The notes below the pieces were generated by a model. It had not been told where the DNA came from. It searched no databases and was given only the letters and a program-made list of their open reading frames with translations. A program made the position numbers and the translations under genes. From Erigeron canadensis (taxonomy: Eukaryota > Streptophyta > Magnoliopsida > Asterales > Asteraceae): a stretch of 64,000 nt of DNA. This document shows positions 56,532-64,000 of the stretch, piece by piece. The DNA lies in the NCBI RefSeq assembly GCF_010389155.1, contig NC_057768.1, positions 8,306,501 to 8,370,500 of the forward strand, read 5' to 3'. Numbering within the stretch: the first letter of the stretch is position 1; each line of letters starts with the position of its first letter.

Positions 56532-58297
56532 TGATTGTAATTAAGTTTAGGGACTTGATATGTAGTTTCCTTCATGTTGTGTTTAGACTTTAGACTATAG
56601 ATAACATTTTCCCCCTGTAACCAAATACAACTTTCACATGATTGAAAAAATCGTTATCATCTCTCTCTACAACAATTTCTCGCATTCACTCTCTTTTTTT
56701 TAATTCATGACCTCTATTGTACAAACTTTCACTTGAACTAACAACTTAATTCCAACTAGTTTGATCTTAGTCCAGTAATATTAAAATCAAACTAAGTGGT
56801 AATGTGGTACATATTCAAAGTTCGTATTTGATATTGCTCAAAATCGAGGCTAAATAGTGAATCGGGTGAGTAATCGATCTTGTTTTGTAAATTTGTGTTG
56901 TCTTTTAGTCATTGCTTAGTTCAGTTCGGTATTTGATTAGTTAAAATCATTATTTGGTTTTAGGCAACTTGATATTCGTTATTTGGTTGTGTTCTTTAAT
57001 TATCAATTTTGGCTTTTTGCATTTAACTTACAGATAAATGTTCATTTGAAAACCATCATTAAGTTGAAAAGCAAGAAACACATCTTAAGAATTTGATCGT
57101 TTCATTCATTGACTAAGATTGATGTGACATATCTTTCTCTCATTCTATCCTCTCCTCTCCGTTGCTGCCACCACCTCCATCTCCGATCACCATCATCTCC
57201 GAGGCCACACGTGGCTAACGGCAGTACCCACACCGCTAAGTGTGGCTCAGGTAGTCAGGTACCGGAGATCACTAACCACCCTATAACCTAGCACCCCTCC
57301 ATCTCCTCTCTATGAATACCTTTGGGGCTGAGCCAGTTCCATACAATCATTGGATAAAGATGACGGTTTAAATGACCGTGGTGGCGTCGTGTCGAGAGTA
57401 GGGAAGAATAGTGTTGGTGGTGGCGGGAAAGAACGGTGGCGGTGGCTATTTTAATCTTGATCATTGATTTTGGTGGATCCAAGGGATTTATTCTTTAGTT
57501 TTCAACTTTTTTTCATATTTTCAATAGATCACAATTCATATCATTTGTTAGTTTGGTTCATTGGTATTCCATACATGAAATAGTTTATTTGTTATAGCTC
57601 GGCTCCTAAGTATAAATGCATTTAACGCTTATAGTTCGGCTTAGGTTTTCAATACAGCTAATCGTTATGCTTTTAGTGAATACGTATACATGTTTGTTTG
57701 TTCGATATTAATTTGTATTATTACCCGATCCAAGATACACAACTTCCTGTTTTTCTTAGATGGTGATGAATCTACAACATTTGTTTTGTTAAAAGGGAGT
57801 TGGGTTATCTTGACTCAAAACATTTTTTGGTTAATTTCATAATATAAACAATTAGTTTGTTAAATATTGATAAATTTTGCTTAATTATTGACCAGCCAAT
57901 ACACATAATTATTCGGGTGAGTCTTTGTTCGGAAGATTCGATCAATCTCAAAAGCACAAGCTGTTTGTGAGCTAGTGTACTGAGCATGAGGATCTTATTA
58001 TTGAACACGTTCTACATTTTACATATGACCGCAAACAAAAAACGTTATATGTCCCGATACCAGACACCTGAGTAACATATATAACTTATTAACTTCTGTT
58101 TTGGATACCACAAGATATAACTGAAAAATATAATACAGGCAAATGTATTGTTTATAAACTATAATATCAAATATTTTTAAAAAAACAGTATATGAAGAAT
58201 CACCCCCAAGGTTAATTACAGTTGTAGCATAAGAATTAAAACCATGGACAGGTCCCTGTAGCCCGTGTAATTTTCTCAGGGGACTCCGAATAGTCTC
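56532..58297. other. Convergent intergenic region
   Basis: 1.77 kb between the 3' ends of the ABC1 kinase and lectin kinase genes. A less AT-rich island at 57140-57480 has CACC- and GGTGGTGG-rich stretches without a plausible protein. No gene seen. Confidence 0.55.
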
Positions 58298-61200
58298 CTA
58301 TCGAGGCATGGTCAATGGGGTTGTGGATATTGAGGTAGCTAGCGACATGTCATCGGTAGACATCATTGCAGGCCAAACAAAAGCTGGCTTAAAGGGAGGA
58401 ACTGGTGGTACTGAAATTGACCCATTTAATATTTGCACAATAGTATGAGTTTCGGGCCTTTCACTTGCTATAGGGTGAGAGCAAGCTAGTCCTAATAACA
58501 AGAGCCGTTGGGCTTCTTCGGGGTCATAGTCGTTTGCAATTCTCTGATCAACAATATCCAAGATATGCCCTTCCCGATACAACGACCATACATAGTCAAC
58601 CATGAATTGGAACCCGTTGACTTTTGTTCCTGGTCGTTGGCCAGTAACGACCTCAATAAGTAGTGCACCAAACGCGTAGATATCAGAATATTGAGTTGCT
58701 TTTCCAGTGAGGAAGCATTCGGGGGCAATGTAACCAACGGTTCCAAGAACGCCTGCAGCCTCAGCATAGGATGTTTTTTCGTTATCAAGGGCACGTGCAA
58801 GCCCAAAATCACCCAAACGGGCATTGAAATTAGAATCCAGCATGATATTGCTAGCCTTGATGTCACGGTGAACAACTTTTTGGTCATATTCGTAGTGAAG
58901 GTAGTGGAGAGCAGATGCGACACCGATTAAGATCTTGCCCCGCAAGGTCCAGCTCAATGGGTCACCAGTCAATGTGAATAAGTGCATGTCAAGGCTGCCT
59001 TTTCGCATGTACTCGTAGACTAGTAGAAGCTTCCCATTTTTGTGACACCAACCTGCCCAATTCAATAATTAAAAAAACATGATGTCACTGTGGAAAAGCG
59101 TCCGGTAGTGACCAATAAAAATATGATGTTACTAGTTTATTACTCCGTATACCTTAATCTATATATTTATACTACTTTATTATAAATCATTTGTTATTTC
59201 TAAACCAGGTTAAACCCCGGTGGCCAGAAATGTTTCACTAAACCTGTAATATGGGGCCCTGGAGGAGTTTACTCCAATGTCTCGAGTTCGAGCCTTGGTA
59301 GGTTCTCCTCGACAGTATTTTTCAATGAAGGAGGTGGTATGGTGAAAAAGGCTATTTAAGATCCGCTTAGTGTGGGACCCTTTCGTTGTACGATTAACAC
59401 ACATCATACGCGTCTGTGGTAAAATTCACTTGTCAAATTTTTATTTTTTCACTTCATTTATATACTATCTTAAATATTTACATTTGAAACATCTATACGA
59501 CTATACTATTCTTAATAAATTAATTTACAACAATCTTTTAAAAAATTACACTACCACCTTTTACATTAATTACTTTTACATTAATACCACAATATGGTCA
59601 CCACGGTCACCGCCACGATCGTCGATATTACATATATATACTGATGCAACTTACATATTACTTACATACAATGTCGATGGCAAGACATCACTAGAATTGC
59701 ACAAAAGAACCGGTTAACCGAACCGATTCGAAAGTTAACCTATAATCATAACCGGTTAGTAAAAAAAAAACTAACCGAAACCGGTTAACTGGTATTTGCA
59801 CCTCTAGACATCACAGCTAGCTTCAATGTGTAAATGGGTCAACTAACTGTTTTGGGCCCCCAAGACCACAAGGTCCCCAACTTTTGTATAGTGGACTTAT
59901 GGTTTATAATAGTTATGCTAACATTATACCAAATCATAAGAAATACGTCCTAACTCTTGAGAAAAGGAAATAAGCGGACATCAAAAAAGAGAGATCCTTC
60001 AGAGTAGCATGTACCCTTTTAATTTTTTTTTTTACTTTGTATGCTAATAGATTAAGCTTTCAAAATTGATGTTGTTTAAGACCACTAAATAGCTTGAGCT
60101 GGGTCTGCAACACATACAACTCAACTATTTTGATCTTTTTACTAGCTTATCGACAATATATGTAAGTGTAAACTAAGATGTGTGTTTATAATTACTACTA
60201 TTAATACAACAATAGTTAACACATACGTACATTAATTTTTGTATATGTGCATACTTAATTAATAAAAAGAAATACTAACATAGTTGATTTTGTCATGGCA
60301 GTTGAGGCTGCGGCCGCCCGTACGTAGATATAAGAAAGTCGTAAGTTTAAAACTATCAATTGATTATGTCATACATATTATTCCAATCCCCATTATCATC
60401 ACCGTTACCATCAGCCTTACATAATACCCCATTACATATCGTAAGATCTTATTTAATAGGTGATCATATGTCTACGTGAATTTGATAAGTTATATTTTAG
60501 GAAAGAAAGGTTTATTGAATTGTTTATGATGTATAATTCTAGTTATGGACTTGTGGTAAAAATTAATAACTTTAGTTATTATGTCAGTTAAATGCTAATT
60601 TTCTTCCATAGATTTATGTTAATTAGAACTATATATATTGTAGCTAGTACATGAAAATGTAAACTAGTTACTAATTAATGTGTAAATATTTATGAAAAAG
60701 TGTTCATGTATGTCAATTTATTATTATTGATTTATAGGGACGACTATTAATTGTGTACGTGACAAATAATTGGAGAAACTGTCCATAACAATATAGAAAA
60801 TTAGCAAGAACTGATTAAAAAAAAAAAACTTACCTAATAATCGAACGAGATGCTTATGTCTTAAACGATTAATAATAGTTAATTCAGCCAAGAAATCATC
60901 TTCACCCTTTAGACTTTCCCTAGAAAACCATTTCACGGCGACTTCCACGGTTTCTTTGTTATCTTCGTTCACCACGTCGCCCTTATAAACCACCCCGTAA
61001 CCCCCTTGCCCCAACTTCCTCTTTTCGTCGAAGTTATTCGTCGCTTTCTTTAGCTCCCGGAATTCGTATTCCTTCGGCATTCCTGGCAACGTCCTCAACT
61101 GGCTCAAAATATGTGATTGCAAGCTATTCAACAATTTCTTCTTGTAAAAATAATGACCGATATACGCAGCTAGGGCAATCAAACCCAACGCCACCGGAAT

Positions 61201-62508
61201 CCCAACACTAAGCAATATCGTCATTGTATGACTTTTCGACTCCGGGAAGTAATCCACCTGTGAAACGTACAAGTTAAATTTCGTAGCCATTAATTAATTA
61301 TGTGAAACTTACTGCAAAGTTTTGTGTCAATGTTGCATGCAAATATTTAGACGTGTTACATTTTCTTTAACACGGTAGTGTATGTTATTGATATAAAAAA
61401 GATAGTGAAGATTCTGTAAATTAATTTTATTTTACAAGTATTTCAAGTAGATATGTTTAAAATTATGAATAGAAAGACGGACATTTTAGAATTATTAACT
61501 GCTTAATAGAAAGAATAATTAATTAATGAAACATATGTTTAATTTTATAATGTAGAAATGTAGGATATAGAAATAGATAGATATAGATATTCATATAGAT
61601 GCAGATGATACATACTGATGTCGTTAATGACAAAGTTAATGAATGTGACATACCGAAATATTCCATCTTGCAACACAGTTAAGCTCAACAAATTCTCCAG
61701 TGGAAGCTGAAAATCCGAAATACGAATTCTTATCAACAATTCCCCTAAGATCAAGTCCATATTCGATAATAGGGGTTCTAGGCATAGGTGGAGTAGGCGA
61801 CTCTCTATCAGCTTGATCCGCAATATAAACACGAATAACTTTCTTCACACCATCATACTGAATCCAAACATTATGAAATCCAGGATCCGGACCAGGAGCC
61901 AGAGTTATATTAACTCGTGACAATGGTTGAGAGAAAACAGACTGAATGGAATGAATATCAAGTCCAATATGATTATTATCAATATCAAATGATTGTTTCA
62001 CAGTATCTAGCTCAACAGCTAAGATCCCGTTACTCTTTTGACCATCTGTTTCCTCATTCGTTAGTCCAAGAAACCTACCAAAGCTATCCGGTGGGACGTC
62101 TATCGTGGGTGCTATCAAGAAAGCTAGTCCTTCACCGGGTGTACCGTTACCCGGTTGAGGATACATGTTAACAAGAAAAGATGTGTTAAATGAAGCCACG
62201 GTTGAGTTATTATTAGTTGATGAGCCATCCCAAAGTTTGAATGGTTTTTTGAACATGACTCGACCAGATTGGTACCTAAAGTCAAATACTCCGTTATTGT
62301 ATATGGAATCAGGGGTTATTTGTAATGCGTTTAGGTTGATTCCTGCGTATTTTTGGAACGCAAGTTCGGTATTGACTAGCGGTTCTAAGGTTTTGTTGAA
62401 TGTATGGAAGGATCTTCGGAAGTTTTTTAAGTTATTGGCGGTTAATGTCGTCAAGAAGCAGAATAAGAACACAAAGATTATGGCAGTTGTTATTGTTGCT
62501 CTTCCCAT
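58298..62508 (-). CDS. L-type lectin-domain receptor kinase
   Basis: Exons 62508-61654, 61257-60834 and 59052-58298 join in frame to 677 residues. There is a signal peptide (MGRATITTAIIFVFLFCFL), then a legume-type lectin domain (GEGLAFLIAP, ILAVELDT, DIDNNHIGLDIHSI, SYFGFSAST), a transmembrane segment (MTILLSVGIPVALGLIALAA) and a Ser/Thr kinase. Kinase motifs are all intact: GQGGYGVVYKG, VAVKWFS, VVHRDIKASN, GDFGLAR, GYIAPECF. It is a plasma-membrane receptor; relatives function in defence and stress signalling. Many L-type kinases are intronless, so two introns, with one separating the ectodomain from the transmembrane-kinase part, is notable. Subclass not assigned. Confidence 0.94.
59190..59420. 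repeat. SINE-like or other dispersed repeat in lectin kinase intron 2
   Basis: Less AT-rich block with CGAGTTCGAGCCTTGG (B-box-like). A-box and target-site duplication are not clear. Intron 2 (59053-60833) also holds repeated ACCGGTTAACCG motifs at 59707-59800 ending TTTGCACCTCTAG, resembling a hAT-type MITE end. Confidence 0.3.
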
Positions 62509-62795
62509 TTCATGTATTCGTGTGGTTATGTTTAGGGTTAGTGAAGATGAGTTTGTGTTGGGAGAGACTTAGAAATGAAAAGATGCGTGGTGGGTATTTT
62601 TAAACTAAAAAGGAAATTGTACTGATGACTTCTTCGATAGGTGCCAAATAATTTTGTTAGACCGAAATGATACAATTTTGTCATTTTAGTAAGAGTTAAA
62701 TGTTTCGGGATATAACTAACTAATACTAAAAATTTATATTGTACACGAATTTAATAACTAGCACGTGCAATGTAACATCCCGAACTTTTATACCT

Positions 62796-62862
62796 TTGAC
62801 CTTGGCATTGTCGTTGGTCAATCACCAATATCTATCATTTGACCGTTAGTTGATCTTTGACG
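62796..62862. promoter_or_regulatory. Cluster of four W-box cores upstream of the lectin kinase
   Basis: TTGACC (62796-62801), GGTCAA (62816-62821), TTGACC (62839-62844) and TTGACG (62857-62862) lie within 70 bp, about 290-355 bp before the start codon of the minus-strand receptor kinase. WRKY factors bind TTGAC[C/T] cores (family knowledge). The preceding TGTAACATCCCG resembles an LTR start, so the sites may sit in transposon-derived DNA. Confidence 0.4.
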
Positions 62863-62905
62863 CCGTTAATTTTTTTAATTGCTAGGTGATTAATTTTTTG
62901 TTAAA

Positions 62906-63573
62906 TGATGATTATGTTAAGTATGAGATTCGCTGAAGAAGACTTGCTCGTTGACACATGTCGTCAGCAAGTCTTTAGCAAGTCATCAGCAGATGAAGAG
63001 ACGTCTTCAGCAAGTCGAATACTCCAACATGGTAATGGCGGGAAGAATTCAAATCAAATGAAGACAAAAAGGTCACATGATGGTTAACTAACTGTAATAT
63101 GCCTTGAATGGTAAAGATACATGTTGGGACCAAAGCAAAGGTTCTCTCTCTCTCTCTTACTCGATTTGGTATAGAAGACAAGGGCACATGATTCAAGTAC
63201 CATGAGCCAATTGGATGTCGACAACCACTATCAAGTCACAATCAAAGCAGGCTGTGTTGTCCCAAGTCTTCTCCTATATAAAGCAACACAACCACATTAT
63301 ATCAAGTGTGTTAGTCACCTTGAAAGTGTGTGTCACTTGTAATTGCTTAAGTTTTTAGTGTGTCTAGACTTAGCAATTATCTTTGTTCTTTTGTATTCTT
63401 GTAAGTCAAGTGTATAAGATCAACCATGTATTCATCGTTTAATCAATGATACATATGACTATCCTTGCATTGATGTATTACAATTGAACTTAACATTGTT
63501 CTTGTTATTTACTTGCTTGCTTACTTTCTTGTCGAGTTAATTAAAACATAAGTTGTGCATTTGTGGACCATCA
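62906..63573 (+). repeat. 5' LTR of the second copia element
   Basis: 668 bp with TG...CA ends, a CT microsatellite at about 63142-63158 and a good TATA region near 63273. The 5' boundary is inferred from the inverted end match because no second LTR is available. Confidence 0.65.
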
Positions 63574-63686
63574 AGTGGTATCAGAGCCACCGTTCCTAAA
63601 TCATTGGAACAAGATCTGTTTGCCTTCTTTTGTTTACATTTAAAATTTCTGTTCTTTAATTCCTCTTGAAATTTTTTTACAAGAAC

Positions 63687-64000
63687 ATGTCTTCTGTTCC
63701 CAGCCTTGTGAACACACGTGACTTTGGTTACGTGTCGACACCTCCTAAGTTCGAGCCCAAAGATTTTGGGTCTTGGAAGGAGAGGATGCTTCTACACATC
63801 TCTGGTGTGGAACCCTACTTAATGACCATATTAACTGAGGGTCCATACGTACCAATGTATGTCCAAAGGACTCCAGGAGCTACACCTGAAGCTCCTGAGA
63901 TTGTCACTGACCTGGTTAAACCAGAAGTTCAATGGACAGATGAAGAAAGAAAGCTGGTAAATCTTGATGCTAGACTGAAAAACATGATTATAGTTACTCT
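63687..64000 (+). CDS. copia gag, N-terminal part (runs off window)
   Basis: Open from the ATG at 63687 to the window edge, 104 full codons. It begins MSSVPSLVNTRDFGYVSTPP and contains KFEPKDFGSWKERMLLHISG, the start of the UBN2-type copia capsid domain. It lies 111 bases after the PBS start. No stops in the visible part. Confidence 0.85.
   Translation, partial: MSSVPSLVNTRDFGYVSTPPKFEPKDFGSWKERMLLHISGVEPYLMTILTEGPYVPMYVQRTPGATPEAPEIVTDLVKPEVQWTDEERKLVNLDARLKNMIIVT

Larger units (their letters stand above)
62906..64000 (+). mobile_element. Ty1/copia element, 5' part only
   Basis: The LTR 62906-63573 starts TGATGATTATG and ends GGACCATCA (inverted TGATG...CATCA). PBS TGGTATCAGAGCC begins at 63576, and gag follows from 63687 and runs off the window. 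The LTR holds GCAAGTC-type repeats (62940-63020) and a TATA box (CCTATATAAAG near 63271). The other LTR and the target-site duplication are outside. Confidence 0.85.

Noticed and set aside
57109..57482. Possible small gene in the convergent spacer
   Set aside because: Short frames on both strands with low-complexity Ser/Pro/His content; no start context, domain or splice partner.
1..64000. tRNA or rRNA genes
   Set aside because: I found no cloverleaf or rRNA-like stretch; the B-box-like motifs seen belong to SINE-like repeats.

Overview
This is nuclear DNA of a flowering plant: AT-rich, intron-split genes separated and invaded by LTR retrotransposons, MITE-like elements and Helitron-like ends. 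Gene content (flavanone 3-hydroxylase, cellulose synthase-like E, L-type lectin receptor kinase) and the style of several repeats suggest a eudicot, probably an asterid and perhaps Asteraceae. The family-level guess is inference. All reading was by eye; splice sites were placed by GT/AG and reading-frame continuity.

Layout. 1-7188: defective Ty3/gypsy element of Tat type on the minus strand (gag-protease, RT-RNase H, second RNase H, integrase, PBS, 5' LTR). 7190-10240: AT-rich spacer with two TA-flanked MITEs and a long-TIR element that ends about 340 bp before the F3H start codon. 10558-16875 (+): flavanone 3-hydroxylase, three exons, intron 1 swollen to 5.1 kb by inserted DNA. 17699-23787 (-): cellulose synthase-like E gene, eight exons, convergent with F3H. 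24360-38840: a disrupted RPA70-like gene on the minus strand, followed by a Helitron-type 3' end. One of its exons is split by a TG...CA element of 1973 bp (likely solo LTR, TSD TGAGG), and one of its introns holds a young copia-type element (26234-35063, TSD AGTAC) that keeps gag and protease but has lost integrase, RT and RNase H. 38840-45800: repeat-rich spacer with two copies of a 650-710 bp long-TIR element, a 190 bp fold-back, a PIF/hAT-like MITE and Helitron-like repeats. 45828-56531 (+): ADCK1-type ABC1/UbiB atypical kinase, sixteen exons, with a SINE and a hAT transposase relic in intron 2. 58298-62508 (-): L-type lectin receptor kinase, three exons, convergent with the kinase. 62906-64000: 5' LTR, PBS and gag start of a second copia element that runs off the window.

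How the genes relate. The four intact host genes belong to separate processes: flavonoid synthesis, cell-wall glycan synthesis, an organellar-type atypical kinase, and surface signalling. I see no evidence that they form a pathway cluster. The strongest story is the nested invasion of the RPA-like locus, with several unusual repeat architectures: an array of TTTAGATCGTTT-type motifs in the copia leader, five copies of a 19 bp near-palindrome in the solo LTR, and two unrelated element families that both sit in TA microsatellites.
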